The notes under the pieces are model-generated. The model was not told the origin of the DNA and did no database searches. It saw nothing but the letters and a program-made list of their open reading frames with translations. From the NCBI GenBank assembly GCA_020532545.1, contig JAJBAW010000002.1, positions 1 to 64,000 on the forward strand: a DNA stretch of 64,000 nt, given 5' to 3'. The stretch comes from Candidatus Cloacimonadota bacterium. GTDB taxonomy: Bacteria > Cloacimonadota > Cloacimonadia > Cloacimonadales > Cloacimonadaceae. Made by a program: the position numbers and the translations under genes. Shown here piece by piece: positions 1 through 8,170 of this stretch. Position 1 is the stretch's first letter. Each line of letters begins with the position of its first letter.

Positions 1-1
1 A

Positions 2-127
2 GAAGAAAAAATGTTCTGGAAATGCCTGAATTGCGGATACATCCATGAAGGCCTTACCCCACCCAAGATCTGCCCCGCTTGCGATCATCCGCAAGATTAC
101 TTTGCAATACATAAGGAAAATTACTAA
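2..127 (+). CDS. Rubrerythrin, C-terminal rubredoxin-like domain (partial)
   Basis: The reading frame is open at the left edge and ends at TAA 125-127. The visible 41 residues hold two CxxC pairs (WKCLNC and KICPAC) and end in a PQDYF stretch. This is the iron-binding rubredoxin-like tail typical of rubrerythrin, a cytoplasmic non-haem iron peroxidase of anaerobes. The diiron ferritin domain would lie outside the window. The rubredoxin gene follows 21 bases later, which fits an electron donor-acceptor pair for peroxide reduction. The family call rests on the tail only. Confidence 0.75.
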   Translation, partial: EEKMFWKCLNCGYIHEGLTPPKICPACDHPQDYFAIHKENY

Positions 128-148
128 ATAAATCCCTGGAGGATACCC

Positions 149-289
149 ATGAAAAAATGGCAATGCATCGCCTGTGGCTGGATCTTTGATCCAGCAGATT
201 ACGACAACGTTCCGTTCGAAAAAATGCCCGAAGACTTCGTTTGCCCGGAATGCGGTGTCGGAAAAGACATGTTTGAACCCCTGGACTAA
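149..289 (+). CDS. Rubredoxin
   Basis: A 46-residue protein starting at ATG 149 behind a clear GGAGG ribosome site (CTGGAGGATACCC). It has the two rubredoxin metal loops, CIACGW near residues 6-11 and CPECGVGK near 32-39, so four Cys bind one iron. The usual DPADYDN and P-x-DFVCP motifs are present. Slightly short for the family (about 52) but complete. Role: small cytoplasmic electron carrier, probably to the rubrerythrin just upstream, in an oxygen/peroxide-defence operon. Confidence 0.93.
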   Translation: MKKWQCIACGWIFDPADYDNVPFEKMPEDFVCPECGVGKDMFEPLD

Positions 290-299
290 AGCATAATCA

Positions 300-329
300 T
301 AAGCAGCCGGATAGTTTTCCGGCTGCTTA
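300..329 (+). terminator. Hairpin after rubredoxin gene
   Basis: Perfect 11-bp inverted repeat TAAGCAGCCGG / CCGGCTGCTTA with an 8-base loop, 10 bases after the rubredoxin stop. The T-run that follows is weak, so it may be a weak terminator or an mRNA-stabilising hairpin before the ferritin-like gene. Confidence 0.6.
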
Positions 330-363
330 CTTATAATCTGAACTAACAGTGTTTTGAGGAACT

Positions 364-816
364 ATGACCACTATAGAATTCAATGAAATCCTGGATTTTG
401 CCGTTGAACGCGAAAAAGACGCGGTTTCGTTTTATCGGAGTCTGCAGAATAAGGCCAAGTTTGCCGATCAAAAGCAGATGCTCAAAGAGATGGAACAAAT
501 GGAAATGGGGCATATCATGGTGATCGAAGGTATTCGTAATAAAGGCGTAAGAGAAGAGGATATCAAGCATATCCCGAATCTGAAGATCAGCGAATACCTC
601 ACCAAAGAACTGGCTGAAAGTGAGCTGACCTATCAAAGCATTCTGATCAAAGCCATGAAACGGGAAGAAAACTCCGTGAAACTCTATACGGAAATGAGCC
701 AAAAATTCCCCGATTCTGAGATCTCCACACTATTCAGGCGTCTGGCCTCCGACGAAGCCAAACACAAGCTGCACTTCGAACAGCTTTACGACGATTTTAT
801 CAGCCAGGGCAATTGA
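364..816 (+). CDS. Ferritin-like (rubrerythrin-domain) protein
   Basis: A 150-residue, all-helical protein with the repeated E...ExxH pattern of ferritin-like diiron proteins: EREKDAVSFY near residue 15, EMEQMEMGH near 42-50, KREENSVKLY near 99, and DEAKHKLHFEQLYD near 129-142. It has no rubredoxin domain. The start follows GTTTTGAGGAACT. It sits beside rubrerythrin and rubredoxin, so a role in peroxide or iron handling is likely; the exact reaction cannot be told from sequence. Its stop overlaps the tsaB start. Confidence 0.8.
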   Translation: MTTIEFNEILDFAVEREKDAVSFYRSLQNKAKFADQKQMLKEMEQMEMGHIMVIEGIRNKGVREEDIKHIPNLKISEYLTKELAESELTYQSILIKAMKREENSVKLYTEMSQKFPDSEISTLFRRLASDEAKHKLHFEQLYDDFISQGN

Positions 817-1496
817 AGCTAGCACTTGATACATCCCAAAGCTCCGGCTCCATCGCCCTTAGTGAAGCCGGAAAGCTGCTGTATAGCGCCTATTTTGACA
901 TCAGAGTAACGCATAGCGAGACACTGATGCCTGCCATCGACAGCGCTCTCAAAGTCTGCGGCAAAAGCCCTCAGGACCTGGTGGAGCTTTTGGTCTGCAT
1001 CGGTCCGGGTTCTTTTACCGGGCTCAGGATTGGTCTGGCCACAGTGAAAGGCATTGCTTATGGCCTGGGCATTCCGGTCAAAGCCTATAACTCTTTGCAA
1101 CTATCGGCTTTGCCCTGCACCATCAGCGGCAAAAATATCCTCAGTGTGATCGATGCCAGAATGAAAGAGCTTTATGCCGCCCTTTATCAGTCCGATCTTG
1201 GCATCATTCAGGCGCCCAAGGTGCTTGCGCCCATAGACATACTGCAGTGGGATCTCAAAGACGCCATCATCACCGGTAGCGGAGCCGAGATTATCCGCAA
1301 AGTTTTGGAAGCAGAAGGAATTAAGGCGGAATATGCCCCCGATTATTTCTGCACACCCAGAGCGGAGGGGCTCTTCAGCCTGGCCGCCATGTTGCCCACC
1401 CTCGGCTATGAGGGAGAAACGCTTTCCGATTTGGAGCCGCTATACCTCAGAGAGAGTACGGCTCAGGTGAAAAGACAGCAAAAGCTGTCTTCATAA
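813..1496 (+). CDS. tsaB: tRNA threonylcarbamoyladenosine biosynthesis protein TsaB
   Basis: A 227-residue protein of the ASKHA fold: N-terminal LALDTSQSSGSIAL loop, then the family signature GPGSFTGLRIGLATVKGI near residues 65-82. TsaB works with TsaD and TsaE to make t6A37 on ANN-decoding tRNAs. The start is TTG at 813-815, overlapping the upstream TGA (814-816), since no ATG lies near and homology begins at MKLALDTS. This implies translational coupling to the ferritin-like gene. tsaD and tsaE are not in the window. Confidence 0.92.
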   Translation: MKLALDTSQSSGSIALSEAGKLLYSAYFDIRVTHSETLMPAIDSALKVCGKSPQDLVELLVCIGPGSFTGLRIGLATVKGIAYGLGIPVKAYNSLQLSALPCTISGKNILSVIDARMKELYAALYQSDLGIIQAPKVLAPIDILQWDLKDAIITGSGAEIIRKVLEAEGIKAEYAPDYFCTPRAEGLFSLAAMLPTLGYEGETLSDLEPLYLRESTAQVKRQQKLSS

Positions 1497-1515
1497 TTTT
1501 GGAGAGGGCACGCAG

Positions 1516-1554
1516 AACCCTCTAAACCTTCTCAACCCTCTCAACTTTCTAAAC
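1516..1554 (+). repeat. Pyrimidine-rich about 10-bp-period tract (copy 1)
   Basis: Degenerate tandem units of the form AACCCTCTAA / ACCTTCTCAA / CCCTCTCAAC / TTTCTAAAC directly upstream of the P5C dehydrogenase start. A similar tract lies upstream of ispG (60857-60897). Confidence 0.6.
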
Positions 1555-1565
1555 AAGGAGACAAG

Positions 1566-3188
1566 ATGTTTTTCGACGTACCTGTTCCCAAAAATGAAGC
1601 TATCCTGACCTACGCCCCTGGCTCCAAAGAGCGCGAGCTCTTGCAAAAAGCCTTATCAGATATGGCCAAAGACTATTATGAAATCCCAGCCATCATCAAC
1701 GGCAAAGAAGTCTTCAGTGGCAATCTGGGAAATTGTGTGGAGCCTCATGCTCACCAGCACATTCTGGCCAAGTATCACAAAGCTGGTGAAAAAGACATCA
1801 ATGACGCTATTGGCGCAGCTAAGTGCGCCTCTTATGATTGGTGTATAATGCCTTTTTATCACCGTTCGGCTATCTTCTTAAAAGCGGCGGATCTGCTTGC
1901 TACCAAATACCGTGATGAGATGAATGCCGCCACCATGCTGGGCCAGAGCAAAAACGCTTTTCAGTCCGAAATCGATGCCGTTTGCGAATTGGTCGATTTT
2001 TGGAGATTCAATGCCTATTTTGCCCAGAAGATCTATGAAACACAGCCGCTGATCTCTCCCCGGGGAGAATGGAACTTCTCAGAATACAGGGCTTTGGAAG
2101 GCTTCATCTTTGCCATCACTCCCTTCAATTTCACCTCGATCGCGGGGAACCTGCCCTCCGCTCCTGCGCTCATGGGCAACACGGTGGTCTGGAAACCTGC
2201 CGGCACCGCAGTCTATAGCGGATATCTCATCATGAAAATCCTGCGTGAGGCCGGCCTGCCAGAGGGCGTGATCAATTTCATCCCCGGCAAAGGCTCCGAG
2301 ATCGGCAATCTCGTGATGGACTCTCCGCATCTGGCGGGCGTACACTTCACAGGCAGCACCCAGGTCTTCAACACAATCTGGAAACGCACGGCCAATAATA
2401 TCGGCCTGTACAAATCCTATCCCCGCATCGTGGGCGAAACCGGTGGCAAAGACTTTATCTTTGCGCATCCTTCAGCCGATATCGATGCCCTGGCTGTGGC
2501 CAGCGTGCGTGGAGCTTTCGAATATCAAGGCCAAAAATGCAGCGCAGCCTCCCGCATGTACATCCCGGAATCGCTCTATGAGGCCTGGCACGAGAGAGCT
2601 ATCGCCATGCTGGAAACGGTGAAAATGGGCGACGTGCAGGATTTCTCAAACTTCGTAAACGCCGTGATCGATCAGACCAGTTTTGACAATATCAAAGGCT
2701 ATATAGACTATGCCCGCGCCTCCAACGAAGCGGAAATCCTCTGGGGTGGAAACTGCGATGATTCCGAAGGCTACTACGTGCAGCCCACCCTCATCAAAAC
2801 CACGAATCCGAGGTTCAAAACCATGCAGGAAGAGATCTTCGGCCCCGTCCTCACGGTCTATGTCTATAAAGACAAAGAGTATGAGCAGACCCTGCATCTC
2901 TGCGACGAGACCTCGCCCTATGCCCTCACCGGCGCCATCTTCGCCCAGGATAGATGCGCAATCGTCCTGGCGAATGACATCCTGTATCACTCTGCCGGCA
3001 ATTTCTATATCAACGATAAGCCCACCGGAGCCGTGGTGGGACAGCAACCCTTTGGCGGCGGAAGATCCTCCGGCACAAACGACAAAGCCGGCTCCTCCAT
3101 GAATCTGCATAGATGGATCTCGGCGCGTTCGATCAAAGAGAACTTTGTACCCGCCACTAAGTATGAATATCCGTTTATGATGGAGTAG
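1566..3188 (+). CDS. Delta-1-pyrroline-5-carboxylate dehydrogenase (ALDH4A1-like)
   Basis: A 540-residue aldehyde dehydrogenase. The N-terminal segment (NEAILTYAPGSKERELLQKAL) and overall pattern match the mitochondrial/human-type P5CDH (ALDH4A1), not the PutA type. Catalytic Cys325 is in GQKCSAASR, the general-base Glu291 in VGETGGKDF; PFGGGRSSGTNDKAGS near the C-terminus is family-typical. It oxidises glutamate semialdehyde/P5C to glutamate with NAD+, a step in proline and arginine breakdown. The start follows AAGGAGACAAG. An Fe-ADH gene follows after 3 bases. No proline dehydrogenase is visible, so the substrate source is unknown. Confidence 0.9.
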   Translation: MFFDVPVPKNEAILTYAPGSKERELLQKALSDMAKDYYEIPAIINGKEVFSGNLGNCVEPHAHQHILAKYHKAGEKDINDAIGAAKCASYDWCIMPFYHRSAIFLKAADLLATKYRDEMNAATMLGQSKNAFQSEIDAVCELVDFWRFNAYFAQKIYETQPLISPRGEWNFSEYRALEGFIFAITPFNFTSIAGNLPSAPALMGNTVVWKPAGTAVYSGYLIMKILREAGLPEGVINFIPGKGSEIGNLVMDSPHLAGVHFTGSTQVFNTIWKRTANNIGLYKSYPRIVGETGGKDFIFAHPSADIDALAVASVRGAFEYQGQKCSAASRMYIPESLYEAWHERAIAMLETVKMGDVQDFSNFVNAVIDQTSFDNIKGYIDYARASNEAEILWGGNCDDSEGYYVQPTLIKTTNPRFKTMQEEIFGPVLTVYVYKDKEYEQTLHLCDETSPYALTGAIFAQDRCAIVLANDILYHSAGNFYINDKPTGAVVGQQPFGGGRSSGTNDKAGSSMNLHRWISARSIKENFVPATKYEYPFMME

Positions 3189-3191
3189 ATC

Positions 3192-4286
3192 ATGTTATAC
3201 TTACCTACCCGCATATTCATGGGCAGCAGCGCTTTGAGCCAAGCCCGTCAATATATTCGTAACCTGGGCAAGAAAGCCTTAATCGTTACTGGAAAAAGTA
3301 GCGCTCTCAAAAGTGGGGTGATGGCAGAGCTTCTGCCGCTCCTCTCAGAAGAGGGGATTGCGCATAGCGTGTTCGCTCAGGTTCGCGAGAATCCTGATCT
3401 GGGCTCTGTGATGGCAGGCAAAGATCAGCTCCTCTGCACAGGCTGTGATTTCATCATCGCCATCGGTGGCGGATCACCCTTGGACGCAGCGAAGGCGATC
3501 TCTCTGGCTGCGGCCAATATGCTTTCTGAAGACCAGCTCTATGACGAGACTTTAAGGAAGAAAAGCTACAGCATCGTGGCTATTCCCACCACGCATGGCA
3601 CCGGCTCTGAGGTCACTCAGTACAGCGTTTTGACCAATACGAAGACCAAGATCAAGGCTGGGTTTGGCAGCGATCTGATCTTCCCCAGGCTCGCCATCGT
3701 GGATGCCAGATACATGCGCAGCCTGAGCAGCACGGTGAGCCTGAATACCTCTATGGATGCTTTGTCCCACCTTTTGGAAGGGATCTACAGCACGAACAGA
3801 CAGCCGCTGCTCTTTCCGCTGATCGCGCGTGGCATCGGGCTGATCGTCCAGAATCTCGCTCTGTGCCTGAAAGAGCCGGACAATCTGCCGGCGCGGGAAG
3901 CTTTGGCGCAGGCTTCGCTATTTGGAGGAATCGCCATCGCCCATACCAGCACTACATTGCAACACGCCATTGGCTACCCTTTTACCACGGAATTTGGCGT
4001 CCCCCACGGCTTGGCAAATGCCATGTTTTTGAAGCAGATCATGAAGCTTTATACTCCGGCAATCAAGCCCGAATTGAGTTTGCTTTTCGACAAGATAGGT
4101 ATGAGTCAGGATGAATTTATGGCTTGGCTGGACGGCTTTCCCATTGGGCTAAAGGTGGATTTGAACGGCATAGACCTGGAGGCTTGGATGGCCCAGATCC
4201 TGAGTAGCAGAAACATCCAGATCTCGCCCGTGATCCCTACAGCGGACGAACTGCGGGATATCATCAAGAGCGTGCAAAAAGTCTAA
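3192..4286 (+). CDS. Iron-containing alcohol dehydrogenase
   Basis: A 364-residue group III (Fe-type) alcohol dehydrogenase. The nucleotide site GGGSPLDAAKAI is near residues 93-104, followed by THGTGSEVT. Metal ligands are visible as D and H in SMDALSHLLE, and two later His in HAIGYPF and FGVPHGLANA. It reduces or oxidises short alcohols/aldehydes with NAD(P)H; the substrate cannot be assigned. Only 3 bases separate it from P5CDH, so it may dispose of reducing equivalents made by amino-acid oxidation. A second, different Fe-ADH lies at 22990-24132. Confidence 0.88.
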   Translation: MLYLPTRIFMGSSALSQARQYIRNLGKKALIVTGKSSALKSGVMAELLPLLSEEGIAHSVFAQVRENPDLGSVMAGKDQLLCTGCDFIIAIGGGSPLDAAKAISLAAANMLSEDQLYDETLRKKSYSIVAIPTTHGTGSEVTQYSVLTNTKTKIKAGFGSDLIFPRLAIVDARYMRSLSSTVSLNTSMDALSHLLEGIYSTNRQPLLFPLIARGIGLIVQNLALCLKEPDNLPAREALAQASLFGGIAIAHTSTTLQHAIGYPFTTEFGVPHGLANAMFLKQIMKLYTPAIKPELSLLFDKIGMSQDEFMAWLDGFPIGLKVDLNGIDLEAWMAQILSSRNIQISPVIPTADELRDIIKSVQKV

Positions 4287-4297
4287 AGGAATATGCA

Positions 4298-4642
4298 ATG
4301 AAAGTAAAAGAATTTCGCACAGAACGGACCCGGCTCACCAAGCTCACCCTGGACAAAGCTAACCTGAATATCAAGCGCTTTTTTGCCCTGGACAATGCCG
4401 CTTATGATGATGGCGCAATCCCGCTCCAGTACAAGGAAATGATGGGTTTGGTGGCCTCCATGGTCCTGCGTTGTGATGATTGCATTTGCTACCACCTGGA
4501 TCAATGCAAGGCGGCCGGTGTGAATGAGACTGAGCTAAATGAAGCGATGAATATCGCACTGATAGTGGGTGGTTCGATCGTGATCCCGCATCTCAGACGG
4601 GCTATGGCATATTGGGAGGAACTGGCCGGCTTGTCGGAGTAG
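4298..4642 (+). CDS. Carboxymuconolactone decarboxylase/AhpD-like protein
   Basis: A 114-residue protein with the AhpD-core signature CDDCICYHLDQC near residues 67-78, i.e. the CxxC plus downstream His used as a redox-active site. Family members are cytoplasmic peroxidase-linked or gamma-carboxymuconolactone decarboxylases; the CxxC argues for a thiol-redox role. It follows the Fe-ADH by 11 bases with an AAGGA site, as the last gene of the rightward operon, and converges on the HAD gene with only 2 bases between stops. Confidence 0.85.
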   Translation: MKVKEFRTERTRLTKLTLDKANLNIKRFFALDNAAYDDGAIPLQYKEMMGLVASMVLRCDDCICYHLDQCKAAGVNETELNEAMNIALIVGGSIVIPHLRRAMAYWEELAGLSE

Positions 4643-4644
4643 CT

Positions 4645-5505
4645 CTACAGCTCCAGCCACTTCCACACGGCTTCGGCAAAGCCATTGGTATCGCAGGTGG
4701 CCACCGTCTCATACTTGCGGCGTAGTTCCTGGGGGGCGTTGCCTGTCACATAGGCATTGGGGCTGATTTTCAGCATGTCCAGATCGTTATAGTCATTCCC
4801 TATTACCATGATATCATCTGCTGAAGCGCCCAGTTTCCGCATCATAAAGCGCACGGCCCCGCCTTTGTTCACCCCGGGGGCAAAGATCTCGATCCACATC
4901 GTGCAATAGTCTATCGGAGAAGTAGTTCTCACTGCAGATAGGGGATAGAGTCTCTTGTAGATCTCTTTATAGATGTCTTCACGGTCCTGCGCTACCATCG
5001 CCAAAAACTGCGTTGCTTCCATGATCTCTTCCATTTTGCTGAGATCCAGCTCTTCCGCATAGCTTTTGTAATGCTCGATCCGGCGCCAAAAGTCCGCTAA
5101 TCCAGCCTTGGCCCGATAGTGCATGAGATGGGTATCCGGGACCTTGTTGTGCAGCATGTAATCCACCTCAAACTCTTCCAAAGTATCGCAGACTTTCCTC
5201 ACTTCATCGGCGTCCAGATCATGGGAATAGATGAGTTCCTTGCTATGCCAATCCAGGATTCCGGCTCCGGTGGCAAAGATGGCATAATCGAAGGGAGCGT
5301 CGTGCGGAACCACATTCTTGAGGCTGTAAAGTGATCTGCCAGTAGCCAGTATCCGGTAAATGCCGCGCCGGTGAAGCTCATCCAAAGCCTCGTGATTCGG
5401 CTCTGAGATGATGCCCGCAGAGTGCATCAGGGTACCATCCAGATCTGTAAAGCAGATCCTGGTTCGCTTTAGTTCAGGTCTGCCCGACATAAGATCTTCT
5501 CCCAT
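4645..5505 (-). CDS. Cof-type HAD-superfamily phosphatase
   Basis: A 286-residue protein with HAD motif I FTDLDGTLM near residues 18-26, motif II ILATGRSLYSL, and the C-terminal Mg-binding GNDYNDLDML typical of the Cof/YbiV IIB group, which dephosphorylates sugar phosphates and PLP. It overlaps the end of the pyridoxal kinase gene by 37 bases. Start ATG 5505 has a strong GGAGGGAG site; ATG 5490 (behind GGGAGAAG) is an alternative. Next to a vitamin-B6 kinase, a PLP phosphatase role is possible, but this is only inference. Confidence 0.85.
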   Translation of the reverse strand: MGEDLMSGRPELKRTRICFTDLDGTLMHSAGIISEPNHEALDELHRRGIYRILATGRSLYSLKNVVPHDAPFDYAIFATGAGILDWHSKELIYSHDLDADEVRKVCDTLEEFEVDYMLHNKVPDTHLMHYRAKAGLADFWRRIEHYKSYAEELDLSKMEEIMEATQFLAMVAQDREDIYKEIYKRLYPLSAVRTTSPIDYCTMWIEIFAPGVNKGGAVRFMMRKLGASADDIMVIGNDYNDLDMLKISPNAYVTGNAPQELRRKYETVATCDTNGFAEAVWKWLEL

Positions 5506-6290
5506 AAGACTCCCTCCGCGCCTGGCTGACCGGCTATTTGGCTCAGCTCAATGGCATGATATATAGATTGGGTAGCCCGGTTGATCGCCTCGTGTATATC
5601 CATAGCTTGCAGACGGTAAGCCAGCATCAGTGTGCTGAAGATATCTCCGGTTCCGGTATAAAAGCAAGGAATATAGGCACATTTGAAAAGCTCAAGTTCC
5701 GTCCCGTTGGAATAGAGCACTGCATTGTCCCACTTTTCATGCGGAACACTGGTGATTACCAGTTCTTTAGCGCCCAATTTATGAAGTCTGGCACAGAGCT
5801 CCTGCAAGCCACTATCTGTGCACTTCTGTTGACAATGAACCTCGGCCAGGAAACAGGCTTCCGTGTAGTTTGGACTGATGATATCGGCCCTGGCCACCAG
5901 CCTGCGCATGGCATGAATCATGGATTCGCCATAGCAGCTATACAGTTCGCCACTATCCGCCATCACGGGATCGATCAAAACCAGGCAATCTTTCCCGCCA
6001 AAAGTATCGATGGCATCCAGCACAATATCCACTTGCTGGGTATTTGCCAGGAACCCGCTGTAGATGGCCGAAAACTCCATCTTAAGCGCTTCCCAATGGG
6101 CAAGGCTTTCGCGCATAAAATCGTCCGTCCCCTGCATATGATAGTCCGCAAAACAGGTATTGGCCGTAAGCAAAGAGGTGGGCAGGACAGAGAGCGCCAG
6201 CCCAAAACTATAGAGGGTGGGAATGATCGCCATCAGCGAGGTATTGCCAAATCCGGAGAGGTCGTTAATAACCATTACTCTTTTATTCAT
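5469..6290 (-). CDS. pdxY: Pyridoxal/pyridoxamine kinase
   Basis: A 273-residue ribokinase-fold kinase. It opens with VINDLSGFGNTSL and has the ATP/anion-hole motif YTGTGDIFSTLML near residues 211-223, where the Asp is the catalytic base; VLIDPVMADSGELY is also family-typical. It phosphorylates B6 vitamers to supply PLP. It lies on the same strand as, and downstream of, PLP-dependent tryptophanase. The symbol is by similarity; pdxK-type specificity cannot be excluded. The gap to the upstream phosphoesterase gene is 4 bases. Confidence 0.85.
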   Translation of the reverse strand: MNKRVMVINDLSGFGNTSLMAIIPTLYSFGLALSVLPTSLLTANTCFADYHMQGTDDFMRESLAHWEALKMEFSAIYSGFLANTQQVDIVLDAIDTFGGKDCLVLIDPVMADSGELYSCYGESMIHAMRRLVARADIISPNYTEACFLAEVHCQQKCTDSGLQELCARLHKLGAKELVITSVPHEKWDNAVLYSNGTELELFKCAYIPCFYTGTGDIFSTLMLAYRLQAMDIHEAINRATQSIYHAIELSQIAGQPGAEGVLWEKILCRADLN

Positions 6291-6294
6291 GTGC

Positions 6295-7077
6295 TTATTG
6301 CTCCAGGTCTATTTGACACTCGTAGATGGACTTACCCTGCAAATCAAAGGTCTCCAGAAGCAGCTTCGTGTCCGTCTTCTGCATGATGATATAATGATGG
6401 ATCTTCTCAAAATAGAGGCTGTATGGACTGAGCGTGCCCATCTCCCTGAGGGGAGCGCCCCCACCGCCGGTGACAAAATAATGAACGCCATCCAGATACA
6501 GATGTTCAAAATCGTGATCGTGCGCACAAAAGACCGCCAGCACCTTGTGTTTCTTCAAAAGAGCAGGCAGATACAGCTCCAAACCGAGTTCCTGACCGTG
6601 ATGGCCAGAGCTGAGCACGGGATGGTGCAGCAGCAGGATTTTGGGCAGTTCATCAGCAACCAATTGCTCTTTGAACCAGTTATGTTGTACAGAGCCTGGC
6701 AAAAGATCCAGATTACTATCCAGCACGATATACTTCAGAGAGTCATGCTGCACAGTGTAATAACTCTTCTCGGAGACTACTGGAAAGTTGCTTTGAAATA
6801 GCTGTAGGTCTTTTTCATGATTGCCCCGCACGGGATAGAAGATGTCCTTCAGCGGACTGATAACATCTTTGAAGTCATCATATTCGGCCTGGGTTTGACC
6901 TTTTTGATTCTGATCTCCTGTGTGAAAGGCCAGCTCAAGCGGCAGCCCTTTTACCTGTTCGATCAGAACGCGATGCACCTCAGGATGTTTGCGGGTATCG
7001 CCATAAATAAGGATGTCTGCAGTAGCTAGCCAGATGTAGCTGACCAGAACCAAAAGGAGTGTAAGTCTTTTGATCAC
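6295..7077 (-). CDS. Secreted/anchored metallophosphoesterase
   Basis: A 260-residue calcineurin-like phosphoesterase with an N-terminal hydrophobic segment (LTLLLVLVSYIWLATA), then DILIYGDTR, RGNHEKD, LLHHPVL and CAHDHDFEH metal motifs in order. The start is read as GTG 7075-7077, overlapping the upstream UDG stop as GTGA; a longer frame to 7137 would run inside UDG and place 20 residues before the signal sequence. The membrane segment points to periplasmic action. The substrate is unknown. It is part of the tight minus-strand operon. Confidence 0.82.
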   Translation of the reverse strand: MIKRLTLLLVLVSYIWLATADILIYGDTRKHPEVHRVLIEQVKGLPLELAFHTGDQNQKGQTQAEYDDFKDVISPLKDIFYPVRGNHEKDLQLFQSNFPVVSEKSYYTVQHDSLKYIVLDSNLDLLPGSVQHNWFKEQLVADELPKILLLHHPVLSSGHHGQELGLELYLPALLKKHKVLAVFCAHDHDFEHLYLDGVHYFVTGGGGAPLREMGTLSPYSLYFEKIHHYIIMQKTDTKLLLETFDLQGKSIYECQIDLEQ

Positions 7078-7730
7078 AGCAGCTTTTCGTATTCTTTCTG
7101 AAAGGCTTGCAGGTCTTCCCAAGCCGGACGCTTCCAATTGCTATTGCGCAAAAGAGCGGCGGGATGGTAGGTCACAAAGGCAGGAATGCCCATAAATTCA
7201 TGACAGGTCTCCCGGTGCCAGGTGAGGGTATTGGTATTGCCCAAAAGGCTTTGCGCTGCCACCAATCCCATGATCAGCAGGATTTTGGGCTGGATGATCT
7301 GGATTTGCTCCACCAGATAGGGCAGGCAGGCCAGGCGTTCTTCCGTGCTGGGATTGCGGTTTTCGGGAGGGCGGCATTTCACGATATTAGCGATGTAAAT
7401 GTCTTCCCGCGAGATCTTTATGGCTTCCAGCATCTTGTCCAAAAGCTTGCCGCCAGCGCCCACAAAGGGTTTGCCGATCTTGTTTTCGCTATCCCCGGGG
7501 GCTTCACCGATGAGCATGGCGGTGCTGTTTTCATTGCCCTCGCCATAGACCAGATTGAGACGCCCTGCGGCCAGTGGGCACTTATCGCAATCTGCATACT
7601 TCCGGGCCAGTGATTCCAGCAGTGCTTTTTTATCCAGAGGAGTCAGAACTTTGGCGGGTTCGTGGTAAAGCTGCCGGATGCCGCTTTGTTTTAATAGTTC
7701 AAGGTATTGGATCAGGGCACGTCTTGACAT
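7074..7730 (-). CDS. Type-4 (Fe-S) uracil-DNA glycosylase
   Basis: A 218-residue family-4 UDG. The [4Fe-4S] ligands are the CDKC pair near residue 44 and the later Cys of VKCRPPENRNP and RLACLPYL. The active-site motif GEAPGDSENKIGKPFVG (near 73-89) and the C-terminal YHPAALLRN are complete. It removes uracil from deaminated DNA. Its ATG shares one base with the upstream stop (TAATG) and its TGA overlaps the next gene, so it is translationally coupled on both sides. Confidence 0.92.
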   Translation of the reverse strand: MSRRALIQYLELLKQSGIRQLYHEPAKVLTPLDKKALLESLARKYADCDKCPLAAGRLNLVYGEGNENSTAMLIGEAPGDSENKIGKPFVGAGGKLLDKMLEAIKISREDIYIANIVKCRPPENRNPSTEERLACLPYLVEQIQIIQPKILLIMGLVAAQSLLGNTNTLTWHRETCHEFMGIPAFVTYHPAALLRNSNWKRPAWEDLQAFQKEYEKLL

Positions 7731-8170
7731 TAGCTTTCGTCATCGTCTTCGTCAAGATCATCGTTTTCGATATCGATATCGTCGTCATCGTCTTCGTCCA
7801 GATCGGCAAAGGGATCCTTCACCACTTCTAGATTATCATAGTCTGTAAGGTCTGTGGCTTCAATCTCTTTCACGAAGCGAGCGGAGTCGTCAATGGTCTC
7901 TTCGCCAAATTCGAGCACGTCGTCGTCATCTTCATAGAGCGCGCGTTCGGCGGCCAAAATGCGTTCGGCCTCTTCCAATTCGCTGATATAATCCGGCACT
8001 TCGTTATCCGCAACGTGTTCCATCGCCATAACGGTCAGCTTTTTGGCAAACTTCTGTTTTACAAAGGTCGGGAATTGGTTGATCCGATGTGCTTCCAGCT
8101 TGGAAAGCAAGCAATACAAATAGTTGATATTGCCTTTTTCAAGGAAGTTTTCAATCTTTTCATCAATCAT
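7730..8170 (-). CDS. Omega-like (RpoZ-like) protein with hyperacidic tail
   Basis: A 146-residue protein from ATG 8170 (CAGGAG site; overlaps the gmk stop as ATGA). Residues 1-60 resemble RNA-polymerase omega: a GNINYLYCLLSK helix, a basic stretch, then KKLTVMAMEHVADNEV, like the omega ltviAleEi segment. The gmk-omega order is also classic. Residues 70-146 are extremely acidic, ending in runs of Asp/Glu (DEDDDDDIDIENDD). Omega usually ends soon after the conserved part, so the tail is odd. If not omega it is an unknown acidic protein; the call is moderate. Confidence 0.5.
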   Translation of the reverse strand: MIDEKIENFLEKGNINYLYCLLSKLEAHRINQFPTFVKQKFAKKLTVMAMEHVADNEVPDYISELEEAERILAAERALYEDDDDVLEFGEETIDDSARFVKEIEATDLTDYDNLEVVKDPFADLDEDDDDDIDIENDDLDEDDDES

